Part shown: piece after piece, positions 1 to 9,980 of the stretch
Layout: each line of letters begins with the position of its first letter
Position numbering within the stretch: position 1 is the first letter of the stretch
Made by a program: the position numbers and the translations under genes
The notes under the pieces: generated by a model
Database searches by the model: none
The model's input: the letters and a program-made list of their open reading frames with translations, nothing else
What the model was told of the DNA's origin: nothing
Assembly (NCBI GenBank): GCA_021396245.1
Contig: WNYE01000004.1
Location: 1-64,000 of the forward strand
Source: Sporothrix humicola
Lineage: Eukaryota > Ascomycota > Sordariomycetes > Ophiostomatales > Ophiostomataceae
Direction: 5' to 3'
DNA length: 64,000 nt

Positions 1-3000
1 GTTTTGTTGTGGTATTACTTAATTGGGACTAGCGCCTCGAAGGCGGTGAGACAGGACTTTTGGTAGGGTCCTCCGTAGTGGAGAGAATGACACCGGAGGG
101 GCGAGGCGAACTCCAAAAGTATCCGGGACAGGAACAGGTGACAAGCCAGCAAGCACCAGAAAACAAACGATGTGATGCAATCTTCTCTGAGTTGTAGCAA
201 ATGATTTGTTGGTGTCGTGCAGCTCCCGTCGGCGAGATATTCGGGTTTGCAGTCGGTCCTGTCAGAGTATGATGAAAGATGATATGCAGGAGGGGGACTG
301 GAGAGATCGAAGCTTGAATGACTGGAATCCAGAGTGATGGAGCTAAACCCTTAGCTGCCAATACTCCCGTTGGTGCAATGTGCTTGGTATAGATTGCTCC
401 ATTCAGTGTCGAGAACAATAGAGATGGGTGGCGGGGCCTAATGCAATGGAGCTTGAGGGCTCCGAAGAAGGGCCATTGCCTACGAATAAGAGATTGGCCG
501 AGCTGTACAAGTACGGGGTTGGGTGGATTCGTTGCCGTATTGCCAGTATAAGGAATAGAGCATGTACGTCGTTTGTGTTCAGAGACGCAGCGAGTGGTTG
601 GATGTCGGTAGGTGGATGTAAAATTGTAGATATAGGATACAGGACCGGGGGACGGGCACAAGCAGCCGCTGTCGTACGTGAGGGGAGAGGGGGCGAGTGA
701 TGAAGGGAGAACAAAGATGGGGAAAAGGGCGGGAGGCTAAACTTGCCTTGAAGAGGGAGGGGGAGATATTGGCTGACAAAATAGAAAGAAGGAAAAACAG
801 AAAAGAAGCAGAGCTTCAATCGCCCAGGGACAATGAGCTCTGAGAGCCGGGCAAACGAGAATAACAAGAAGCCTGTGGCGGAGGGTGGGTAACTGAGAAC
901 TCCGAGAGACAGGGTATGGTGGGGGTGCCTGGGGCCAGGGTTCTCTGGGGTGGATGCGAATGCGACGGAGGGGGTGGTGATGTAGATGTAAAAAGACGAA
1001 GGCAAAATTGTGAAAAGGGGAAAGCGGAAGGCAACAGAAAAGAGGAAAAGAGGGTGACGACGATGCTGCAGCTGTTTTGTTCTAAAAACGGCAAGCACAT
1101 GAAGTGGCTGGCAAGGGAAGTTGCGACCGACAGTAGGCAGTCGATTTGGGAAACAGCGATGGATGGGATTGGAAGGATCCGGTCCAAGAAAGGTGCGCGC
1201 CATGGTGCAGCATGGGGGATCCACTACACCGGCATTCGCGATCGACCGCCACCACCTCCGTTGAATATATTACTATGTAGCCGCATCAAATCGGGAAGGA
1301 AACACAGAAGGCTTTGTTGGTAGGTGTTTTCTCGCTGTTATATGTGTATTCTCTGTGCATTTTGTGTTTGTGTATAGTTACTATATAAATAATACAATAG
1401 GGGCTACAGGGACGAAAACAACGTTGCAAATGGGACTGTACATGTACCTGGTGCCTGTATATTTCCAACATCTCATACTCTGTAGTTTCCTCTGCATCGC
1501 CTGGATCCTCTTTGGCACCGTCTCTCTTTCATCACCTACAAAGCCCACCCCAACCCACCTATGTCCCCTCCTTTGTGCTTTATCACAACCGTCTTATGGC
1601 CCAGAAGGCTTAGGGAGAACGTTGGGACAGACTGCCCGCATTACTAGCGCAGTTTGGTGGGCAGATATTAAGTCGATGGGTCCTGCATGGCCAGTGGGCC
1701 AGAACCTCTTGGGCTTTCTTTCTCTTCTTCTTTTTCTCCCCGGAAGCATGGGCTACCAGTGAGGGGTTTAAGCCCTGTCCGGCCAATCCTGTGGGGAGTA
1801 AGTTGATAAAATTAAAAAATTCCGCGCGCGATTCCTTAACCTTTCAGGACGTTAGTTGGCCCAGACTGGGCCACTTAATGCAGGAGTAGATGACAATCTG
1901 ATCCTAGGTGGCAAACGGCCTGATTGTTTTTACGTTTTTCTTTGTTAGTTTAGGTGACAGGATGGCCCGAGTCGAGGAGTTGCGGATCGAGGTCAAAGAT
2001 CCAAGACTAGAGACTAGAATAAAAGCCAACTGAAAATGATTAGAATTTGGGCGGAGCCGGTAGAATGATGTACCTGCGGGCGGCCTGCCTGCCGTTGAAG
2101 AGCCGAAAAAAGAAAAAATAAAAAGGAAAAGGAAAAAAGAGGTCTGCGTGGATCGAGGAGGAGACAGTGATCAGATAGCGACTAACACAGGAAGTGGAAT
2201 AATACCGCCGATACAATACAAAACTTTCTCAACTGGCACTGGAATACCACGGAGGTGCTGTTTTCACAGAAGGATATGAATAGAATTTGCATGGATTATC
2301 AGAATGGTTCGAATATTTCATGCTTTTCGTGCATCCGTACATACTTTTGGGCCCCGATATCGTATAGGCAGACAAGAAAACGAATACAAGAGAAAGAATA
2401 CCAGGAAGAGCATGAATAAAAAAGGACGAAAGGGACAGGGATGGCAGGTCTTTATCAGGCCTGTCCCACGAATGACCGATTAGAGACGTCGAGTGGTGCG
2501 TACATTGTGCTACATGAAGCCCTGACGAGAATAGATCGTTGGAGAATGTGGAAGACGGTGGAATCAAAGGGGACAGCAAGGAGCTGAAGGTAGCAAATGT
2601 GAGGAGAAAATAAGAAGGGAGTCGAAAACAACATGCTGCTGTCAATATCATAGGTAGAGCCATGATCACAATGTACGTCGCAAGGGTTCTGAAGCCAAGA
2701 GAGCGCCTGCGAGGAGCTTCGCGCGCAACGTACGAGAAGATGGACCCACAGCTTGGGACTCGTGTTGTGCAGCAGGCGCCGCTCGCATTCTGCTGCCTTC
2801 CCCCTTCTCTCTTGCTCTTTCCCTTTTTCTTCATATCCTCTTTATTGTAACACCGAGTAAGGATTGAATTGGGCTAGACCAGCAAAATGATAGAGACAAT
2901 GTTGGTAGAATAGAGACATGGCAAGAACGATGGGGAACTTTGGCAGGCATCGAGAGACAATTGGGGAAAGAGGAGGTCATTGGTGAGTCGCAAAAGAGAG

Positions 3001-4134
3001 TGGGCATTGTCAGAAACGGAAAAAGGAGGGAGGGAAAGAGGAAGGACGAGAAACAGGAAAGTGAAAAGGGAAGGAAGGACCAAGACAATTCGTACGAAGA
3101 GAAGTTCTTCCAGCACAAGGACGTGTGCAACTGTGCGTCGTCTGCTGCACGACTTGAGCCAGCGCCACGAAACTATGACTGACTGTCATGCCAATTCGTG
3201 CAAGGCCAAGGAGGGAGGCGGTCTCTTGTATATTTGCTGTGCTTGGCTATTTACTCTGTTCTCGCCGAGCATCTTGGATATAGACAGCTCTTTTGCCCTC
3301 CTTCCATTTTAGATTGGTTTGTACGGGTTGCTCTTTCTGGATACGGCAATGCAATTATTAAGGCGACATAATAGGGACCTGTGCTCTGTAATCTGGTCGG
3401 GAAGGAAGGAGGGCACCCGACCGTTGGCAACTGCCGTTGCCGGGTGGTTGGTTCATCCTGAGATTCGATGCGTTGTGTCCCGACACTGTAAAGTACACAA
3501 CATCCGACTGTGCTTTATCGTAATTGTGTTGTGCTTGCGTGTACTGCCGTCGTTTCTGTGCGATTTTACGCCTCGTCCAAACCGTGTCACGGGAGTCTGG
3601 TGCTTTGTCTTCTTATCATCATGACGACAATTGATTCATGAGTTTATGACAAAACTGCTGAGAAATATGCATGAGTTCATAAGAATTTAGCTTGGGGATG
3701 TCAACATAGCTCGGTTCCTTCCCGATGTTATCGCTGGTGATTGCTAACCAGATCTATGTCAGCTTGCTAACACCGCCTAGAGCAGAGCCTCCGGCTACAC
3801 GTCAACCCGGGCCAAAAGAGCCTCATTTTTTTCTTCTCTCTTTTTAGACAAAAGTTTAACCAAAAAGTACCGCCAAAATGGCGGGGTGAATTTGCATATT
3901 TGGCAAGTGCCCCAATTGAAACCAACCAAGCAAGCGCGAGTGGCTGTTTGTTGGCGAGCGGGAAAGAGCAAACGAGCTGGGAACGATTGGTAATTGCGGG
4001 CGAAAGTGGGGAACGCGATCGAGGAACGTCATTGACCTCGGGCCGTAGCTTCCTAAAGCTCAGCTCTACATAAAGAAACCCATCTCGAGGTCATTATATT
4101 TGAATATTCGATATACGAGTCTTCAATTTTGTGA
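1..4134. other. intergenic region, no gene recognised
   Basis: No open frame here resembles a known family or shows the GC-rich third positions of the genes further right. The + strand is purine-rich around 700-1080 and 2090-3110, so the - strand is pyrimidine-rich there. Elsewhere in this window such pyrimidine tracts are the leaders of genes, so these may be promoter or leader DNA of a gene transcribed leftward beyond the left edge. That is inference. The stretch just before 4200 is the promoter of the next gene: it holds an ATTGG (inverted CCAAT) near 3985 and a TATA-like ACATAAAG near 4068. Confidence 0.5.
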
Positions 4135-4155
4135 ATGAGAGGCACACAAAGCTAA
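4135..4155 (+). other. short uORF in the leader of the Fe-ADH-like gene
   Basis: ATG at 4135 opens a six-codon frame ending in TAA at 4153-4155, 45 nt before the main ATG at 4200. It lies in the likely 5' leader, about 65 nt after a TATA-like element. Whether it lies within the transcript is not known. Confidence 0.35.
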
Positions 4156-4199
4156 TCACTTCACTTATTCAAAACAACCACTTACACCCGCCCACCACC

Positions 4200-5510
4200 A
4201 TGGCCGAGCGTGTGGAGCGGTTCAACCCGGACAAGGAGCTGCCGATCATCACATATGGCCTACCCTACGAAGATGCCATTGCGCAGCACTTGAAGGCGAC
4301 CCTCAAACGCTCACGGCCGTACCTCTTGATTTCCGGATCGCTGAGCCGCGACACCGATGTCGTCGACCGCCTGACGAAAAAGCTGTGCGCGTCTGGCGCT
4401 GAAGTTGCCGCTGTCCGCAACGGCATCCGGTCCCACACGCTCTATGACGACCTGCTGCCGATCCTGGCCGAGATGCGCTCTACAAAGGCTGACTCGATTG
4501 TTGTTGTTGGCGGCGGCAGCTTGGTGGACGGCGCCAAGGTCCTGTCGTATGCACTGGCCAACGGCGTCGACTCCCACGAGACTTTCGAGGCGCTGGCCGA
4601 AAAGAGCGGCACAGAAGTCCTGACCAACGGCGGGCAGGGCGTCAAGCACTCGGAGATTCCGTACATGTGCGCAACAACAACCCTGTCGGCCGGCGAGTAC
4701 AGCACCTTTGGCGGCGCCACCAACGAGCGCACGCAGCACAAGCAGCTGTTTTACGACCCGTCGCCCAACGCCGGGCATCGCGTCATTGTCATTGACCCGC
4801 GCCTGACGCTGACGGCGCCACCCAGCGTCTGGCTGTCGACGGGCATGCGCGCCGTGGACCACTGCGTCGAGACGGTGTGTGCCAAGGAACCGAAGCCCGA
4901 GGCGACGGCGGCTGCCCTCCAGGGAATCCGGCAACTGATTCCGGCACTCCTGAGAAGCAAGAAAGATGACAACGATCTGGACGCACGCTTGCAAGCGCAG
5001 CTCGGCGCCGGTCAAAGTATGAAGGGAGTTGTTGTATATGGGGTGGATCTGGGTGCCTCTCACGGCATTGGCCACCAGCTAGGTCCGCAAGGAGTTCCTC
5101 ATGCGGGTAAGTATTCCCTTGCTGTGAAAATGTCACCTTGGGTATATGGTGCTAACATTACAGAAACAACATGTGTGCTGCTACCGGCTGTCCTCAAGTA
5201 CAATGCTCCTGTCAACAGGGACCAGCAGAAGCTCGTCTTGGACACACTCTGGGATGAACCGATTGTGGCCGACACGCTGGTGAAGGAGGGCAGACTGGAT
5301 CGTGGGAATGCCGATCTGGGTGATGCTCTGGATGTAATCATTCGTGCGCTTGGCCTGCCACGGACTCTATCCCACTACGGCATTGGCCGCGACAAGCTCG
5401 AGACCATTGCGACCATCAGCCTCAAAGACTGGATGGTCAAGACAAATCCAGTGCCGCTGGTGAAGGTTGAGCAGATCGTTGAGATCTTGGAGCAATGTTT
5501 GGGGGAATAG
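4200..5510 (+). CDS. maleylacetate reductase-like enzyme of the iron-containing alcohol dehydrogenase superfamily
   Basis: Two exons, 4200-5106 and 5164-5510, give 417 residues. The start ATG has a good context (CCACCATGG). The 57-nt intron 5107-5163 has GTAAGT, branch CTAAC and TTACAG; it carries no stop and is a multiple of three, so an unspliced frame also reads through. Splicing restores the family's continuous PHAETTCVLLP block. An NAD-binding GGGSLVDGAK lies near residue 104. The C-terminal His motifs SHGIGHQLG and PHAET are present, but the first metal ligand, Asp in the GVDALTHAIE block of iron ADHs, is Arg here (GMRAVDHCVE). This points to the maleylacetate reductase-like branch, enzymes that reduce maleylacetate in the late steps of aromatic ring degradation. 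The true substrate is not evident. RRP8 follows on the same strand after 414 bp. Confidence 0.85.
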   Translation: MAERVERFNPDKELPIITYGLPYEDAIAQHLKATLKRSRPYLLISGSLSRDTDVVDRLTKKLCASGAEVAAVRNGIRSHTLYDDLLPILAEMRSTKADSIVVVGGGSLVDGAKVLSYALANGVDSHETFEALAEKSGTEVLTNGGQGVKHSEIPYMCATTTLSAGEYSTFGGATNERTQHKQLFYDPSPNAGHRVIVIDPRLTLTAPPSVWLSTGMRAVDHCVETVCAKEPKPEATAAALQGIRQLIPALLRSKKDDNDLDARLQAQLGAGQSMKGVVVYGVDLGASHGIGHQLGPQGVPHAGKYSLAVKMSPWVYGANITETTCVLLPAVLKYNAPVNRDQQKLVLDTLWDEPIVADTLVKEGRLDRGNADLGDALDVIIRALGLPRTLSHYGIGRDKLETIATISLKDWMVKTNPVPLVKVEQIVEILEQCLGE

Positions 5511-5924
5511 AGAAGGGATGAAAGTGCCATTTGACGTGTAAAATTTAATAATAATTTTTCATGATATCGAAGACAGCGCATTAAAATTATACGAAATATA
5601 ATTAAATTGAAAAGAGAACCCATTTCTCGTTGGGATTTTGTTGAAGAGAATGAAGTCGTGAGATCGGCAATGTCAATACTGCAATTCAGGCGGGTGCTTA
5701 TCGATAAGACCCACTAGCGCTAATTGGCTGTGTTGGGGAGTGGCCCATATTATTTTTATTTTTTTCTCTGTTTTATCGCTTATCAGCACCTAGAAAGTTT
5801 CCTTCACCACCTTTCAACATCTGCCTTTTTTGCAGTCGACGCGAACACCAAACTCGACGCCGTACGGGACACAATTGGTCGACAGATAATAGCTTCCACC
5901 GAACACCCCACAACTTTTCTCACA
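5511..5924. other. intergenic, 3' end of the Fe-ADH-like gene and promoter of RRP8
   Basis: AT-rich DNA follows the stop codon (5536-5610, with several AATAA-like stretches), suitable for 3' end formation. A palindromic CTTATCGATAAG is centred near 5702, and a second TTATC-rich stretch lies near 5775. No other feature was seen. Confidence 0.4.
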
Positions 5925-7985
5925 ATGTTCGCCGTCCCCGGCTGGTCGGTTTCGGCCGACAAGCTCAAGGCCGAGACCTTGAACAAGGCGCCAGCACAGA
6001 AGCAGGAGCAGGGCGTCAAGGGCCAGTCGACCAAGGGCACAGGTGCCAATGCGACGGCTTTGTTTGCTGAGCCACCCGCAAAAAAGCGCAAGCGGGAGAA
6101 GGAGCCCAAGGCTCCCAAGGGTCCCGAGGTGACGTCCAAGAACCTGGCCGAGATGTGGGAGCGTGTGATTGAGAAGAAGGAGCCAGCGCAGCGGATCGAG
6201 GGCGGTGCACCGCCGGCCAAGAAGTCGAGACGGAACAAGAACAAGTCGGGTGCTGAGCCAGCGGCGGAGGCTGTTGCACCGACCGAAAAGACGACACCCA
6301 ACGAGCCCAAGGCGAAAGAGGCGCCCGACAAGAAGAACGACGCACCAGCAGCTAGCGAGAAGCCCGCCCAGTCGACACCCAACGGCAAGCTCAAGGACAA
6401 GAAGGACAAAAAGGAAAAGAAGGCCAAGGCAGTCGAGGCTGTGGCTGAGACGGAAAAGGTCGAAAGCACACCAAAGGCTGAGAAGAAGGAAAAGACTGAG
6501 AAGGCCGAGAAGGTGAAGAAGGCAGACAAGACCGAGAAGCAGTCAAAGAAAGAAAAGAAGGTCAAGAAAGACAAGAAGGAGAAGAAAAGCGAGGATGTGC
6601 CAATGGAGGACGCCCCGTCCAAGACGAAAGAGCAGACGCCCAGCAAGAAGCAAAAGGCTGACAAGCCCAAGTTTGACAAGCCGGCTGCCTCTCCTGCTGC
6701 TTCGTCGGCTGTAGCTTCATCTGCCGCTGCCACTGTTGGCGCTCTATCCCTGCCACCTATTCCCGCCGGCCCCAAGCTCACGCCTCTCCAGGCCTCGATG
6801 CGCGCCAAGCTCGTGTCGGCCCGCTTCCGCCACCTCAACGAGACCCTGTACACAACGCCCTCCGAAGAGGCTCTGCGTCTCTTTGGCGAATCGCCCGACA
6901 TGTTCCACGCCTACCACGAGGGTTTCCGGCAGCAGGTGTCTGTGTGGCCCGAGAACCCGGTGGACGGCTACGTTGCCGAGGTGCGCCGCCGTGCCGGCAA
7001 GGGCGGTGCTGCTGGAGGTGGAGGCAAGTTTGGTGGTGGACGGGGAGGCCGTGGAGGCCGTGGTGGCCGTGGCGGTCGCGGTGGTTTCGGTGGCCATCAT
7101 CACCGTGACCCCACGGACACTCTGCCTCGCACGCGTGGCCAGTGCCGCCTCGCCGACATTGGCTGCGGCGATGCCCGCCTGGCTGCTTCGCTGGCGCCCG
7201 ACGCCGAGTCTCTGCGCATTGAGGTCCTGAGCTTTGATTTGCACGCCGACCCCAACAACCCGTTTATTACGGCGGCTGCCGACGCTTCTGACCTGCCCCT
7301 GGGCCCTGGCTCGGTCGACGTTACTGTTTTCTGTCTGGCCCTCATGGGCACCAACTGGCTGTCATTCATTGAGGAGGCCTACCGCGTGCTGCGCTGGAAG
7401 GGCGAGCTGTGGGTGGCTGAGATCAAGAGCCGCTTTGCTGGCGGTGCCGAGATGCGCGCCCGTCTCAAGCAGAAGCAGCAGGCCAGCCAAAAGGTGGTGT
7501 CCCACAGTGTCGGTTTCCGCCGCAAGAACGGCATCAAGGGCGGCAAGAAGGGCCAGGAGGAGGAGGACCCCGATGTTGTGGCCGCTGCGATCACTGAGAT
7601 TGACGGCGCCGACGAGGGCGGCAGCACGGGCGCCACGGACGTGTCTGCGTTTGTGCAGGCGCTGCGCCGGCGCGGTTTCGTTTTGGATGAGAGCAACTCT
7701 GGCGAGGATGAGGATCAGCGTCCCGCAAAAGGTGGCGGCAAGCCGCCTGCCGTGGACCTGAGCAACAAGATGTTTGTCAAGATGCGCTTCATCAAGGCGG
7801 CACCGCCGACTGTCGGCAAGGAGGAGGTGATGAATTCGCTCAACGGCGGCCGTGGTGGCGAGGGCACTGCTGCCAAGAAGCCGTCCGTGTTTGACGACGA
7901 CAAGAACGACAAGAACGCGGATCCCATGGCCGACCCGGCGCTGGAGGCCAAGATCCTCAAGCCGTGTGTCTACAAGCTGCGGTAA
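5925..7985 (+). CDS. RRP8: ribosomal RNA-processing protein 8 (25S rRNA adenine-N1 methyltransferase)
   Basis: A single exon of 686 residues. The frame is open further upstream but has no earlier in-frame ATG, so 5925 is the start. Residues about 40-260 are a low-complexity lysine/alanine/glutamate region with many KKEK blocks, typical of nucleolar proteins. The methyltransferase part starts near residue 285, with the family signature YHEGFRQQVSVWPENPVDGY near 327. It continues with the SAM-binding motif I ADIGCGDA (D411-A417), the LALMGTNW block, and LWVAEIKSRF. An arginine-glycine-rich stretch (repeated GGRGGR, about residues 365-390) interrupts the catalytic domain just before motif I. Known role: Rrp8 methylates an adenine in helix 25.1 of 25S rRNA in the nucleolus and helps 60S assembly. 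The RGG insert is probably an RNA contact; that is inference. Confidence 0.95.
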   Translation: MFAVPGWSVSADKLKAETLNKAPAQKQEQGVKGQSTKGTGANATALFAEPPAKKRKREKEPKAPKGPEVTSKNLAEMWERVIEKKEPAQRIEGGAPPAKKSRRNKNKSGAEPAAEAVAPTEKTTPNEPKAKEAPDKKNDAPAASEKPAQSTPNGKLKDKKDKKEKKAKAVEAVAETEKVESTPKAEKKEKTEKAEKVKKADKTEKQSKKEKKVKKDKKEKKSEDVPMEDAPSKTKEQTPSKKQKADKPKFDKPAASPAASSAVASSAAATVGALSLPPIPAGPKLTPLQASMRAKLVSARFRHLNETLYTTPSEEALRLFGESPDMFHAYHEGFRQQVSVWPENPVDGYVAEVRRRAGKGGAAGGGGKFGGGRGGRGGRGGRGGRGGFGGHHHRDPTDTLPRTRGQCRLADIGCGDARLAASLAPDAESLRIEVLSFDLHADPNNPFITAAADASDLPLGPGSVDVTVFCLALMGTNWLSFIEEAYRVLRWKGELWVAEIKSRFAGGAEMRARLKQKQQASQKVVSHSVGFRRKNGIKGGKKGQEEEDPDVVAAAITEIDGADEGGSTGATDVSAFVQALRRRGFVLDESNSGEDEDQRPAKGGGKPPAVDLSNKMFVKMRFIKAAPPTVGKEEVMNSLNGGRGGEGTAAKKPSVFDDDKNDKNADPMADPALEAKILKPCVYKLR

Positions 7986-8382
7986 TGGAGGAGCAGAAAA
8001 GGCATTTCATTCATGGAGTTTTGGAGCATATTGCACTTGTTAGAAATTTTCAGTGTTAATTTTTGTGTTTGTAAGATATATAGAATCTTAATATTCAAAA
8101 GCATTGTGTTGGCATGTTTTCATTACAAGAAAGCTATGAAGGTGCGTGAAGAATTATGAGAGCCATGCAATTGCTGATTATCAAAGTGAAAGTTAAAAAA
8201 ATAATTAGAATAAACAAATGCATTCCTGCAATACCAATCCCAGAAAACCTGTCGTACAAGTACGGCCTTTATGCACACTTTGTAGCTGTTTTTGTATAGT
8301 TTTTTTCCCTTTGTAATATTATAACGCTGACGCTCCCGTTTAAACAACGCTTCTAAGTCGTTCGCCTCCTGTCATTGCCGAT
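7986..8382. other. convergent 3' region between RRP8 and DDI1
   Basis: AT-rich DNA between two convergent stop codons, suitable for polyadenylation on both strands. No gene seen. Confidence 0.5.
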
Positions 8383-9980
8383 TTAGCCCTGGAACAGCAG
8401 GCTAGCGGCCAGTTCCACATTTCCGCCAGTGGCTTGCAAGGACTGAACTGCAGCTTCCCGTGGAAATCCAAGATCCATGAGCTGTTGGACATGCGACTCG
8501 GGGAATGAAGCGCCGCCTGCCGCTGGTGCTTGTGGCGGGCGAGCAGCCGCTGGTGCTGGAACGGCTGGGAGTGGCTGTTGCTGCTGAGGCTGAGACGGTG
8601 CCCGAGCTGCAGCTGCGGAAACATGGCTCTCCTGGCCCTCCTGGCCCTCGGGTCCGGACACGACGCCCGATCGCTGGCCAATCGTCGTCCCGCTCGGGCC
8701 GGGGATGGTCGGCTCCTCGGCCAATGCCTCCTCCGAGTCCTTGGGGATGTCAGCCTCGCCGAGGAAGGGGATCTCGACGCCCTGGATAATTAGGCGGTCC
8801 TTGGCCAAGTCAATAGAGGCCTGGTAGCGCTTCAGCATATCCAGACCAACAAGCAGGTCGACCGACTTGCCCTCCATGACCGTGAAGCTACACGGCAGGA
8901 ACAGGCTGCCAATCTTGATCTGGGCCGAGTGCACGCGGCCAATGATCGTGGCCGTGCCGACACCGCGCGCGACACCCGCGAACCGCTTGTCCACGAGCCG
9001 CATGATGCCGCAGGCCTCAGCGCAGCTCGGCGACATGATCGTTGCCTGTGCGCCCGAGTCCACGAGGGCCTTGACCTTGTATCCGTTGACCTCGACGTCG
9101 ACATAGAGCATATGGACGCGGCCAAACACTAGGGGTGGCGTTAGTAAATGAGTATTGCGCAACGGGAGCATGGAGATGTGGGCTTACCCTCCGGATTGTG
9201 CTCCATGGCGTTTTGGAGGTTCTCCATGACACGCTCTTGCCGGATAATCTCCTCGATACGTGCCTGTGCCTCGATGTCAAAGGGGTCGGCATTGAGCTGT
9301 GCAATCTGCCGCTGGCGGTCCTGGCGCTCGCGGCGTTCCCGCTCGTAGTTGCTGTTGAAAAATTGGGCGAACAGGCGGGGGTCGTCGATGACCGAGGCCA
9401 TCTGAGGCTGCTGTCTTATGGCCTCCTCACGCAGTCTCGGGTCGCCCAGGATCTGTAGCCGTATGAGCTCGGGGTCGGGATCGCCCGGTTGCCGCTGGAG
9501 GGGAGCACCGGCGCCGGCTCCACCAGCTCCACCAGCCCTTGCTGCCGCTGCCTGTCCTGCTGCAGCCGCCCCTCCGGCTCCCGCTTGTTGTGCTCCTCTT
9601 GCCCCCGAATTCCGCGGCTCGCGAATGTGCATGGCAATCATGTCGCCGTTTGTGACGTGCAGTGCCTCGAGGGTCTGGGTGTTGTCGGTGATGAGGTTGC
9701 CGTCGTGGTACAGGTGCTGTGCGTTCGGCGGGATGGACGTCTCGGCCTCGATGGAGCTCTGGAGGGTCTCGACGGTCATTTCTGGGTACACCTCGAGCGA
9801 CAGGAGATCGGGCTCCTCGCTCTGTGGCCTCGAAACGGTTACTGTGATTTGCCTGGAGTTTGAGCAAAAAAGAAAATTTGTCAGCACGCGACACGAACGA
9901 GAAGAGAGGACAGGATGACGAGTGCAATGTGAGGCAAAGCTTGTGGGCGTGGGGGCAGACGAAGCGTGCTCAACTCACAT
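8383..9980 (-). CDS. DDI1: DNA damage-inducible protein 1 (ubiquitin-like, retroviral-type aspartyl protease, UBA shuttle)
   Basis: Three exons: 9979-9980, 9188-9852 and 8383-9128, giving 470 residues. The first coding exon holds only A and T of the start codon; the 126-nt intron 9853-9978 (GTGAGT, branch CTGAC, CTCCAG) is followed by the G. The joined start reads MQITVTVSRPQ, as in Ddi1 proteins. Unspliced, the ATG is followed at once by TGA. The second intron, 9129-9187, joins NPE to VFGRVHMLYVDVEVNG, again the family sequence. Domains: ubiquitin-like 1-80; an Ala/Gly linker; the Ddi1 central helical region; a retroviral-type protease with active-site DSGA at 246-249; and a C-terminal UBA domain (about 432-469, QQLMDLGFPREAA). 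Known role: a proteasome shuttle and ubiquitin-directed protease in the cytosol and nucleus. It converges on RRP8. Confidence 0.95.

Noticed and set aside
403..1224. 273-codon frame (- strand) at the left edge
   Set aside because: Pro/Ser/Leu/Phe-rich translation of a pyrimidine tract, more like a leader than a protein.
2229..2834. 201-codon frame (- strand) in the left flank
   Set aside because: The translation reflects T-rich low-complexity DNA, with no recognisable domain and no codon bias.
4131..4199. GTG-initiated N-terminal extension of the Fe-ADH-like protein
   Set aside because: Eukaryotic nuclear genes rarely start at GTG, and the ATG at 4200 has a near-ideal context followed by family-like sequence.
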